Assembly (NCBI GenBank): GCA_023078555.1
Contig: CM041199.1
Coordinates: 7,197,315 to 7,261,314 of the forward strand
DNA: 64,000 nucleotides
Direction: 5' to 3'
From: Ulva prolifera
Taxonomy: Eukaryota; Chlorophyta; Ulvophyceae; Ulvales; Ulvaceae
Shown here: piece by piece, positions 11,429 to 21,699 of the stretch
Position numbering within the stretch: the stretch's first letter is position 1
How the letters are laid out: every line of letters begins with the position of its first letter
The notes under the pieces: generated by a model
The model's database searches: none
Told to the model about the DNA's origin: nothing
Seen by the model: the letters and a program-made list of their open reading frames with translations, nothing else
Made by a program: the position numbers and the translations under genes

Positions 11429-13471
11429 CTGAAGCACGCGGAAATTGCGGCAGCAAGACGGAACGGGTGAGTAGTACTGTTGCGGGTGGAGGGTGGGGGG
11501 GCGGGGGGGCATAATCCGTGATCCCGCAGCACGACGATGGGTTTGGTGCGTGTACGCGAGAAACAATGTGGCGAGGGCCTATGCTTGACCGAGGCCTGCC
11601 TGGACTGGTGTGGGGGGGTGCGCTCTGCATGCAGCCTGAGGCGCCTGCGACTGGCGATGGTGACATGCATGGAGATGGACGGGCGGCTGCCTCGCCAGGC
11701 ACTGCACGCCACACCACGGATCTGTGGTTCGAACTGCGCAGCGGCATGCAGAGCTAGCTCGAGACTAGTGGCGCTCGAGGGTGTTTATTGGCACACTGCA
11801 GGCACACCATGCATGCTGTGCATGAGGAGTGTGATGGATGGTCTGTGTACAGCCGTGTCATCGTTTATCATCGCGCCAACATCAACCTCGCGAGGTCTCG
11901 GGATTGAGCTAATGGATGTACGTGAAAATTTATTGAACCTTCATGAACACGTAAGCTCAGGCGAGTCGGCGTGGGCAGATGTGACGCAGGTCGAGCTGTC
12001 GATCACAGCCATGGGCCATGGCCCACGTCGAGTTCAAGCAAGCCGAAGTGCCCAGGCTGTCGTCACACGGTCGAGCCTACTTGCGCGTCAGTAGGTGCAC
12101 GAAAGTGTTCCTAGCCTAGAACGAACATTCAGATCCGGATGTATTGTGCATTGCAAGCGAATCGCGGCTCGCTGCGATTCAGCGTATAGCAAGAACAGAC
12201 TCATGCACGTACAAATCAGGGCAGCAATTCGCTGCAGCTGCGCGCCATTGCCAACGGTCAAATGAATCAGCAGAGGCAAAAACAGCCACCTCTCGCTGGC
12301 ATGCGGTCAGCGAGCGCCAGGCAGTGAGCTGTTGCGTGCACATGGGTATTGGCGAGCTGATGCTATCTGGGCTTGGAAGCGGGTGAATTGGACAGCTTGG
12401 TGGTTATTGTGGTTGCGTATCAAGTTCAGTGCCGCGGCGTCGAGCGGTCACCGAGCCCGACATGTTCGGATGGCAGCACCAAGAAGCCAAGCCCGACGCA
12501 ACAGATTGCTACAGATGAGCGCCGTGTCGCGAGCTGGAAGGCTGCTGTTTTTGATAGGCTTCGATATGCTCGTCAAGCGTTCAGAAGATGTGCCTGTCGC
12601 GCGCTTGATGGAAACAGTGATTGCGAAAGCTTTGACACAGACGACCGCACGAGTAGCTGCTGTCAAGTCTTTGTAACCCTCCTGGTGATCGGTGGCGGCG
12701 GCCGGCAACGCTGTCTATGTTAAAAAGCGATTCTCCTGGGGGGCCTAGGCTTGGAACACTAACGAATTGGCACAGCAATGCTTCTGGTACTTCAGCGCAT
12801 CCGCCCTTGGTACCAGCGGTCAAAGTGATGTGACGTCCACCAGTCGCCAAAGCACAGCAGCCGAGGAATGCTTGCATGTGTGCATCGGCAGCTGCAGAAA
12901 ACATGCACAAGGCAGATACGAAGGCTTCGGAATTGCGTGCATGGGCAACGTGGCTTGTCGACGGACGTCAGCAGAGCTGTCTTGAACTCGATCGAACTCC
13001 GACGCACTGAGCCGGGAGTGCAAAAAGGACGTGGGGATTTCCAGAAAAGTAGCTGATGGTAGGCTGCTGGAGGAACTTGAAATAGTATTCGTCATAACAG
13101 TTCGGGCAAGGTGACCAAACTCTCAACTGCCCCCACGCGATTGCCACGACCTGCCTCATGATCCCATAGACCCAGCATGCCACAGGCCAGCAGTCCACCA
13201 TAACAAATTTTGTCCCCAAACATACATACGATTGACCTGGCAAAATAACGGAGTTGACGCGGGCGCTCTCGAAGACGCAGAGGATCCGGATACGGGCACT
13301 TGCCATGGGTTCGACGCTTTCGCGGTGCCACTCAGGCGCCTAAGAGCTGCATTACCCATGACACGCTGATCCAGCCCAAGATATTTTTTAAAAATTATCG
13401 GCATGCAGCGACTCGCTTTGTCTGCTTCTGAGTCGCAGGCGCGGGAGGCGAGACACGGACAGGCAGCGCAC
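11429..13471. other. Region between kinase exons; no resolved gene
   Basis: If the signal-peptide exon at 13472-13650 belongs to the kinase, this is intronic and should hold further ectodomain exons on the minus strand. A candidate lies near 13310-13170 (encoding ESARVNSVILPG and GTKFVMVDCW). I could not fix splice sites. The rest shows only short frames and frequent stops. Confidence 0.35.
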
Positions 13472-13650
13472 CGTTGGCTGTCGATGCAAACCCGCACTCC
13501 GTATTCATGGCTGCTTATCGCTGCCTGAATATCTGCTGCAGCTGAGACTGTGTCGCATGGAGGTCCGCTGGCGCCGTGCGCCATGCTGGACGTCGCCCTG
13601 AGCGACTGCAACACAGCCCATAGGGCCACTTGCGCGTAGAGCTTGACCAT
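13472..13650 (-). CDS. Candidate first exon of the receptor kinase (signal peptide)
   Basis: On the minus strand an ATG at 13650 opens a frame starting MVKLYAQVALWAVLQ, a good secretory signal, followed by a Ser/Thr/Ala hinge and then VSAAADIQAAIS and GVRVCI. That pattern resembles the start of extracellular beta-helix regions in algal TKL receptor kinases. A GTGCGC donor, the commonest type in this window, follows at 13471. The exon would end in phase 2. It lies upstream of the kinase gene on the same strand, and the kinase otherwise lacks a signal peptide. The exons linking it to 11428 were not identified. It could instead belong to an unrelated or decayed gene. Confidence 0.35.
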
Positions 13651-16016
13651 CCACACCAGTTCTAATCAGACGGAGAGATACGGCATTTCAGAATTACTAG
13701 CGGCGATGCATCTCAATTGCGGCTGCTGGAGAAGGTCTGTGATGAACCAAGCTGCAGCAACGTCAACTAAAAAAACAACACGCACAACAGCAGTGTTAAC
13801 AGTGCCGGCTGCAGTAAACAGCATTGGCATGGCCGTGCACAAGTCGCCGCGTAAGCGCGCACAGGCGCCCAAGCAAGTGTCATCGCAACCCGGAGATTTC
13901 GCGTACGTGAATTGCTCAGCCGCGATTGGAGAAACAGCATATCGCGCGCAGACTGCATAATCCAACGCATCCCTCGTACAAACTTGTGCCACTACTCCTG
14001 CATGCATAAGCTTTGGAGCTTGAGACGCATCATATGTCCAGAGCTATATGCATGTGTTCCGCTGCCACGGCACGAGTGACAATGCAGGGATGGCTGCAGC
14101 CCAGTCACCGTCGTCCGATACTCAAGGAGCGCACCGGTGCTGCTGCACAGTGGTGTGCACATCGACATCATCGCTTCCACAGTGCCGGGGCACGAGCACG
14201 CTGTGAACAACGTCGGTGCGCGTTCAAGTCACATACTAGAGCTCTTCCACACAAACGTATCAGAGTGGCCCTATTACTACCACATTGTATACTATAGGCC
14301 TCATGCATCTCCGGTCAGCAGTACTGATTTGTGATCAGCGCATTAGAGGGTGCCGTGGCCAGCAACAAAATGGGTCTGAGGTATGGTACCATGTGGGACC
14401 ATGTGGTACCGTGGCACATTCCTACCTGCTGGCCACGTCCACGCATGCATTAGCACGCATGCGCACGTGCTCCTGTTCACAGCCCCTGGACACCCTCTCT
14501 TGCTCCCAGAATTGAGCACGGCGGGGGCTAGGACTGGGGCGCATGGGCCACAGATTACATGTACAGGTTTGTCACTGAAAGCGTTTCGGCTGATTGTTGC
14601 AATGGCTAGCCATGGCTGAATGCATTCAAGTAGCATTGCATACATATGCATCCCATCCTCATCGATTGTCAATATATATTGACCCTCTGAGCCCGGGTGA
14701 ATTAGCGCTTGTGTGCGCTATAGCTCAACAGCACAAACCGCTATTAATAGCAATATTGGCTGCAATCGCGAAAGGGATTCAGGTAATCCCAGGATGTACA
14801 CGCACTCGCGGCGCTGCCCGCCTCGCCACCTTTATCCTTGTAAAACACACAAACACACTCATGTGCATGTGCAAGCAGCGTGGCGACGAGTGCGCTCGCT
14901 GTCGAGAACCACGGTATATATTGAACACAATCCCCACACACACACACGTTTATGGCCATGATCCCCTTGCGACATGTGTCGTCTGGACTCCAGACTCTGG
15001 AGTGGCTGGCATCACCGCGGACGGATCCGGCTCAGTCAATGCAGGTTACCTTCACATGTAGTGCAGTGCTCGAGCTCTAGAGTAGCTGCATGCGGAGATG
15101 ACGTTGATTTCCCCCCGGCCTTGACAAATCAGCACACGACCAGGAACCCCGACCCCCCCCCCCCCCCCCCCCCCCCCCCCCTTGGCAAAAAGTGGGCCTT
15201 TACTGGCTTGTCATTAAGGCGCCGCCACTCCGAGCCGGGCGCCGACTGTTGGTTCGCGGGGCGCAGCATGTTGCTGCAGCTGCTAGCATGCTGCTGAAGG
15301 CTGACGTGGCTAAAGCGACTTCCCGCCACTAGGCGCACCATGGTGCACCAGATGGGCCACTTAGCCAACAACAGCATCCTTTCACGAGACGTTGCGCACG
15401 ACATTACTACAGCTAACACAATGTGGCATGTATTCACGCATGAAGGCTTGGATAGTTTTATAGCCACAGACTGGCTGCAACCGTTCGACGACACACGGGA
15501 CTGCCTAGACACTCTGCCCTGTCCGTTGACCGCCCATTGAATTGAATACGATAGGTGTCACTGCTGTAATATCAATTTGCGCCATAGGTTTGCTCATATG
15601 AGCTGTACTTCGATCAGCATGCGCCATTTCTCTGCCTGACTTCGCGTTGTGCACTTTCAGCATAGCCCAGCAGAAGTACCAACTCAGAACTTCACAATCA
15701 CAGTGAGTCAAGCTTCAGCCGCTCAAGGTATCGGCGCTGATGGGCGTCGTGGTCTGCGCCCATGGCGTGTCCTACCGCAGGATCTCCCGGACAAGGCCAA
15801 TCATTGTGCGCTCAATCTCAATACAGTACATTCATCGTGCATGAAGCATCGTATCGTCCTATTTTTTGTTGCGATCGTGCAGACGTTGGGTCACTCGGTC
15901 CGCATTTCATCGTGGCCATGCTATCGCTTGCCGCGCTGGTCTCGCTTGCGAGCGTCGGTGCGGCACACCACACAAAAACTTGATCATTGTAATTCGAGCT
16001 GCTATGATTGACACAG
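13651..16016. other. Intergenic region and unresolved 5' end of the HflX gene
   Basis: No exon can be supported. Content includes a repeat end at 14810-14852, CA-rich DNA at 14930-14950, and about 30 C at 15151-15180. The HflX gene must start somewhere upstream of 16017, because that exon opens at an acceptor and has no in-frame ATG. Possible start codons exist at 15841 and 15919 but none gives a convincing organelle-targeting leader in the right frame. Confidence 0.4.
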
Positions 16017-19000
16017 GCGAGGCGATTGACGGCTTGCCATGTCAAAAAAGAGAACACACAATGGAAGACCCAGCTGGCGGAGCTCAACGACGCGATCCGC
16101 TCGTCCGTTTCCGACGAAGAATGGGAAGACGTTGGGGAGCTGCACATTGAGCAGGATGCGCCAAAGATTACGGACCAGGAGCGCGTGTACCTCGTGGGAG
16201 TGCAAGTCAAATCCCGCAAGAAAGATGCAGAGAGCTTCACAGGTGTGATCCACGACCCAGAGAGTTGTTCATGGGCCAGCGACCCGTCGATGCCATCATT
16301 AAGCCGCTGAATCTCATGCTCGCGTATTCGTGTGTCTTGATTGCCGTAGGGGCCAAGTCGTCCTGATGCAGCAAGCCACCGACTCAGCCTCTGGTTTCTG
16401 TGACCGTCGTTGGCCACGCCGCGTGGCCACGTCAAACTGATGGCAGCCGGGGTCACATCACCAGATATGCGCTGCCGTGTTGCGTCAATTCTGGTCATTG
16501 ACTGTCCAGCCTGTGCGAAATCCATGCTGCCATGGGGCACGATCTTGCGGGGTGTTCTTTCGGTACTGCAGACTGCAGACTGACGGTTGACTATCGCACA
16601 TGTGGGCGTGTATGCTCACATACAGCTGCATCAGGAGCCGCCATCTTGCCCTATCTCAAATCAAAATCAACAGCACATTTTTTTATAAATTAGTCCAGGC
16701 CGAGGCTCAGTGGGCAGCACCACTCTCGTCAATGCGTTTCGCCCTCTGTCCATGCACATATCAGATCACCTGCACAGAACACGGCCATGGTGTCTCCGCC
16801 GCTGTGTGAGCACGTCTGGAGCGGCCATGCAGTTCAGCATCCGCATGTGCTCTAACTGGCCCAGGCAGCTGATCCGCCACCACTCATGTGTCGTTGCTAC
16901 TCACAACACTCACAGGTAAATTTAGATTTACTTCACTTTACAACCGTTAATTCAGAGTTGTCAATGTCCTCTTCAGGATACAGCTCAGTACATCCAGATT
17001 TGCTTTACTTTACGTCACAACACGCAGCTGGCTCCAGGGAGCAGATGGCTGCAAGTAGCCACACGATCGCCTGCGAGTCTGCACCTACGTTCCAGTGTTG
17101 GGTTGTCGGGCCCGATCATATGTAACAAGTCCGAATATTCAGGTCTAATTTCTGGGTGGCAGCCCTGGAAATGCTGCAAAGCGAGCCTGCACCTACGTTC
17201 CAGTGTTGGGTCGCCGGGCCCGATCATATGTAACAAGTCCGAATATTCAGGTCTAATTTCTGGGTGGCAGCCGTCGAAATGCTGCAAAGCGAGCCGGCAG
17301 CTGCGTTCATGCTCCTCCGTGAACCCCTCACACCTGCACAGGCGATGGCGCCTGCACGGCCCACGCTGCTCACAGCAACAGTCACACTGACACCCATGCC
17401 CGCGCAGCCCCACCTGTGCTGCGCACGCGTTCCGTTTGCTTTGCGGTGCCGATGCTCTCAGCAACAGCCGTGTCTGTCCCCCCCTCCCCCCCCTCAACAA
17501 CCACCGGTTCTTGCTATGCAGTCGAGGAGTCGCTGGAGGAGCTCGCGAGCCTCGCGCGCACCGCCGGCCTCTACGTCGTCGGCCGCGCCTCGCAGGTCCT
17601 CAACGCGCCGGCGGCCGCCACGTACCTCGGCTCCGGGAAGCTCGCGGAGGTCGCGGAGGTGGTCGAGGCGCAGCGCGTCGACACCGTCATCTTCGACGAC
17701 GAGCTGTCGCCAGGGCAGCAGCGCAACCTCGAGCGCGCGCTCGGCGCGGCCGTGCGCGTCGCGGACCGCACGGCGCTCATCCTAGACATCTTTGCGCAGC
17801 GAGCCCGCACGAAGGAGGGCCAGCTGCAGGTGCGGCCCCCCACAGCCGGTCCCGGACTCCGGTGCCGGTCCCCAGTCCCGGACCCGGATTCCGGAGCTGT
17901 CAATGTACCAATGGATGTGGCAATGTAGTCATGCATACCCAACTGGAATTACCGGCACGATGATGGTGCGCGCACGTGCGCGGCCGAGTGCCATGACTGT
18001 GTGAGTGGATTTGCGTGTGTATTCCTGGCAACGGCTCGCTGCCCGGCCTCTGTCCTTTGTAACCACATACATTGCCATGAATGCATGAATGGGTTTGAGA
18101 ATGGGTTCTGAGAGCCGGTAGCATGCATAGCCTCTGTCCTTTGTCAGTACATACACACAACCTCGCGCCTCCTGCTGCCCCCCGCAGCTTTCTGTCTCTT
18201 TGGTATTTCAACTCATGTCGAGCCAGCTTGACGTAGCTAACGGCGGCCGCCTTGTGCTCAATTCTGGGGGCGTGCAACAGCGCTTGCTACGGTGGGTGGG
18301 AGTGAGGTGGCGCACGGCGCCTCCAGAGGCCACCCAGGCACGCGGGGTGTGGCAGGGGTCTCTGCGCCCGTGGGCATAGAGCAGCGCTGGCCAGTGTTGG
18401 GGTTGTCGGGACCGACTACAGAGAACGATCCCGAATGTCGGGGACTCATTTCCGGACGGCTGCTGTGGAAACGCTGCGCCTCGACCCAGCACTCGAGGTG
18501 CACTGAGCGCACGCGAACCTTGCACTTTGCGATCTGAATTGAATCGATTCTCTCGTGTGGCGAGGACGCCAGACTTGCACAGTGTCACACCTCCGGCCAC
18601 AAAGGCGCACCGATTGGTTGATTGACGGAGCGCGGTGCAGGTCGAGCACACTCGGGCTCGCACGCATGCATGTTCCCCCGACTCCACACATGCATGTTCC
18701 CCCGACTCCACACATGCATGTTCCCCTGACTCCACACATGCATGTTCCCCCGACTCCACACATGCATGTTCCCCCGACTCCACACATACGTGTTCCCCCG
18801 ACTCCACACCGCTGTCCGCCTGGGTATCGGTGTCACCTACCGCACTGAAAGCCTGTTCTCCACAGGACGAATCCATTCTGTCGACTGGCGAATACTCCTA
18901 CACCGTGTTACATCCCCCCACGCCACAAAGAATGGCGCACGATCGATATGGCGTGGTGGAGTGCAGGTGGAGCTCGCGGCGGCGACGTACGAGCTGCCGC

Positions 19001-21433
19001 GGCTGAAGCGCATGTGGACTCACCTTGAACGCCAGGCCGGCGGCGGCCAGGTGAAGGGCATGGGTGAGAAGCAGAAGGAGGTTGACAAGCGCCTCCTGCG
19101 GTGCGCCGCCACTGCCACCGCCGCCACGGCCGGACGTCGCTGCATGCCATGCACATCTGAACATCATTGACAGCTGCGCATGGTGTCTGCAGCAGTGTTG
19201 TGTCACCTTGGAGCATTTAATGGGCTGCCATCCTGGAATCAGGCCTTCGCGTTCAGGGCTGTAGGCCTGATTCCTTACAACCCTGGTTCTCTACAACCCT
19301 GAGCGTGAAGGCCTGATTCAGGCCTGAGGAATCCGGCCTATCAGGCCGAACGCGTACGCCCACGCGCTCCGGGTTGTTTCATTTGTTCGGGGAGATACCC
19401 AGAACTCTGGTCTGCACCACACTCATCGGACAGTCGTATGGTCCCGCCACGTGCTTCATCGCCACGAACGCTTTTGCGCATCTGTCATCACCGCTCGAAC
19501 TACCGTGCGTGTCACTGAGGTTGTAGCGCCAAATGCAGCAAGCAGAGCCAAGTAAACCTAGAACCAGCCACGTCCATTGAAGGACATCGGCGACTCCGGC
19601 TGACCGGGAACGCGCGTGTCCAGGGACAAGATGGCGGGCTTGCGCAAGGAGATTGAGGGAGTCCGGCTGCACCGCTCGGCGCACCGCAAGCGGCGCCGCG
19701 CCGCAAACACGCCCACCGTCGCGCTCGTCGGGTACACCAACGCCGGCAAGTCGACCCTGCTCAACACCCTCACCGCGGCGGGCGTGCTGCAGGAGAACAG
19801 CCTCTTTGCCACGCTCGACCCGACGACGCGGCGCATCATGCTGCCGAGCGGGAAGCGCGCGCTGCTGTCGGACACGGTAGGGTTCATCCAGAAGCTGCCG
19901 ACGCAGCTGGTGGCGGCGTTCCGGGCGACGCTCGAGGAGGTGGAGGTGCGTGTGTGCGGGTGGGGCCGGGTCACTTTGAGGAACCTGAGCAGACTCCGGG
20001 TCCCTACATACTCGTGCTCTGGTGGCCGCCTCTCCCCAGTAGAGTAGAAGCATCCATCTGCCCAGTTCTCTGCCCCAGTTGCTTGCAGGTGCATGCATCC
20101 GCTGAAGTGCATGCCTATGTCGCCACCTTGATGGTGTTGTGAGACCGTTGCTGCTCTCACACATTGTGAAAGAAATTTCTACACATAGCTTATGGGAGGG
20201 TAACGAGGGCCAGGGAGGGTACCATGTCCTGCCAAGCCGCCCAAGAGGCGTGCGTGTCCATGCTCATTGCAGAGGATCGCCAGACACCAGGGTGCAGCGA
20301 TTTGAGTTGGCGGGTGTATGCAACACCACTGTACCATGCATGACGCACTCACAAAGACCCCCACGATGACGGTCGCATGCCTCCGCCGACGGTCAACCAA
20401 TGCACTGACGGCTGCAGTGCATCTGCGCCGTCACCAATGGTGATTCGCCATCAGCCTGGTCTGCTGTGCAGGAGGCGGACGTGCTCGTGCACGTCGTCGA
20501 CGTGTCGCACCCGCAGGCCGCGAAGCAGGCGGACACCGTCTTCCGCATCCTCGACGACCTCGCGGTCGACGCCGACATCCCGATGGTGACGGTGTGGAAC
20601 AAGATCGACCTGCGCCGCGACGCCGACGTCGTGCGCGCCGTGGCCGACGGCCGCCCGGACACCGTCGCGGTGTCGGGGGGGACGGGGGAGGGCGTCGCGG
20701 ACCTCGAGGTGACGATCGAGGCGGCGCTGGAGGAGGCGATGGTCGCGTTTGAGATGACGGTGCCGTACGACCAGGGGGGCCTCGTGCGGCGCGTGCGGGA
20801 ACAGGTGCGTGGCGCCTGCGTGACCCCTCTCGCACGCTCCGAGTGCATGTATGTGCGCGTGTTCTGCGGCGCCTGCGCTGTGATAGTGTTGGGTCGTTTG
20901 CAGCATTTCCAGGGCTGCCGCCCACGAACTGGACCTGAACATCCGGAATTTTTATGTACGGGGGAGCGGTACATGCATCCACAGAACTTCCTGAGACACC
21001 GGCTATTGTAGCACCGCACCACCGCACGCTACCAGCCAGAAGCAGCTATCCTACACAATTGCCATTCCGGTCCCGGATTTCGGAGTTGTCTATGTCCAAA
21101 TGGATACGGCTATGCAGTTATGCATACTTACACATCCGCCGTTTGTATTGTGCGTTTGATTGTGTTTTACCAGCACACCACGCTCACAAGGGGGATGGGC
21201 ACGTGCAGGGGGTGGTGCGTAAGGAGCACTACACCGAGTCGGGGGTCCACATCGCCGCCAGCGCCGACCTCGCCACCGTCGGCGCCCTCGACGCGTACAT
21301 CACCTCCTACCCGCCCCGCGAGCGTGTCTTCCAGTGGCGCCAGGAGCAGGCCGTCGCCGGTCAGGTCACCAGTGGCCACTCACGGGACGACGCGGACACT
21401 GCGGCGGACACCGCCGGCCTCGTGCCGCCGTAG
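16017..21433 (+). CDS. HFLX: HflX-family GTPase, probably organellar (ribosome-associated)
   Basis: Exons: 16017-16242, 17522-17829, 18967-19100, 19624-19945, 20472-20804, 21209-21433 (stop). Phases agree at all five introns; 515 residues are recovered and the 5' exon with the start and any transit peptide is missing. The order is the N-terminal HflX domain ([12 protein letters not shown], then [11 protein letters not shown], then YLGSGKL), a coiled segment with the Gly-rich linker QAGGG, then the GTPase domain: G1 GYTNAGKST, switch [11 protein letters not shown]3 DTVGF, G4 NKID, followed by the short C-terminal domain. HflX binds the large ribosomal subunit and splits or rescues stalled ribosomes in bacteria; plant homologues act in chloroplasts and mitochondria. 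All GTPase motifs are intact, so the gene looks functional. Introns are large (279-1279 bp) and carry MITEs and a minisatellite. Donors are GTGTGA, GTGCGG, GTGCGC, GTGCGT, GTGCGT. Confidence 0.93.
16936..17010 (+). repeat. Dispersed AT-rich repeat C
   Basis: Contains GTTAATTCAGAGTTGTCAAT followed by GGATACAGCTCAGTA and GATTTGCTTTACTTTA. Related copies lie at 32338-32402 (minus), 48299-48363, 52975-53016 and 58322-58366. This copy is in HflX intron 1. Confidence 0.75.
17093..17290 (+). mobile_element. Two tandem hAT-like miniature elements (repeat B)
   Basis: Two copies of the roughly 100-bp repeat B, each starting CAGTGTTGGGT and containing CGGGCCCGATCATATG and GGTCTAATTTCTGGGTGGCA, repeat with a period of 108 bp (starts at 17093 and 17201). 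Flanking sequence (CTGCACCTACGTTC) is included in the period, so a tandem duplication of an inserted element, rather than two insertions, is the simplest reading. They sit in HflX intron 1. Both have lost the perfect right end. Confidence 0.75.
17952..18070 (+). repeat. Dispersed repeat A, copy 1
   Basis: Contains GGCCGAGTGCCATGA, then GTGAGTGGATTTGCG, and ends CCTTTGTAACCACATAC. A second, shorter copy follows at 18074-18154. Others are at 27206-27330 (minus), 34976-35085, 39222-39356 and 63825-63990. Located in HflX intron 2. Confidence 0.75.
18074..18154 (+). repeat. Dispersed repeat A, copy 2 (short)
   Basis: Starts with GCATGAATGGGTTTGAG and ends CCTCTGTCCTTTGTCAGTAC. It lies immediately behind copy 1 in the same orientation. 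Confidence 0.65.
18392..18480 (+). mobile_element. Diverged hAT-like miniature element (repeat B)
   Basis: Begins CAGTGTTGGGGTTGTCGGG and continues with a diverged version of the family body ending GAAACGCTGCG. It is an older copy, in HflX intron 2. Confidence 0.6.
18666..18806 (+). repeat. 24-bp minisatellite, about six units
   Basis: Unit TGCATGTTCCCCCGACTCCACACA repeated about six times with single-base variation; the array begins after GCACGCATGCA and decays at its right end (TACGTGTTCC). The unit length is a multiple of three, which explains long open frames through it; no coding role is supported. It lies in HflX intron 2. Confidence 0.9.
20885..20968 (-). mobile_element. hAT-like miniature element (repeat B), partial
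   Basis: Reads AGTGTTGGGTCGTTTGCAGC then a diverged body, the reverse orientation of the 21590 copy. The far end is lost. Located in HflX intron 5. Confidence 0.6.
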
Positions 21434-21589
21434 CCGCCCATAGCCACTCAGCGTACACGCGCGCGGGCTCCGCAGTGACTGCGAGCACACAGAGATCCCA
21501 GCGTGTGAGGGTTCTGGGGTGTACCGTGATCCCAGCGTGTGGGCACCTCCGCAAGAACAGATGCGACGCGGCGGGCAGCGCCGCGGCAG

Positions 21590-21691
21590 CAGTGTTGGGT
21601 CGTCGCGGCCGATCATATGTACCACTTCCGAATGTCCAGGTCTAATTTCTGGGTGGCAGCCCTGGACATGCTGCAAAGCGACCCAACACTG
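21590..21691 (+). mobile_element. Complete 102-bp hAT-like MITE with perfect 8-bp target-site duplication
   Basis: The element starts CAGTGTTGGGTCG and ends CGACCCAACACTG, a perfect 13-bp terminal inverted repeat. It is flanked on both sides by the identical octamer CGCGGCAG (21582-21589 and 21692-21699). An 8-bp duplication and CAGTG termini are characteristic of hAT-superfamily DNA transposons. It codes for nothing and is the best-preserved copy of repeat B. It lies about 160 bp past the HflX stop codon, perhaps in its 3' UTR. Confidence 0.9.
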
Positions 21692-21699
21692 CGCGGCAG

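Noticed and set aside
12332..12723. Overlapping frames of about 115 codons on the plus strand
   Set aside because: Composition and codon use look random, and the frames lie on the opposite strand to the probable kinase gene.
14594..15061. Plus-strand frame of 155 codons
   Set aside because: It overlaps a repeat end and CA-rich DNA, and the peptide resembles no family.
15818..16540. Minus-strand frame of 240 codons
   Set aside because: It is antisense to the first recovered HflX exon, whose protein sequence matches the family.
18666..18806. CRISPR-like array
   Set aside because: Units of 24 bp follow each other without unique spacers; it is a minisatellite in an intron of a eukaryotic gene.
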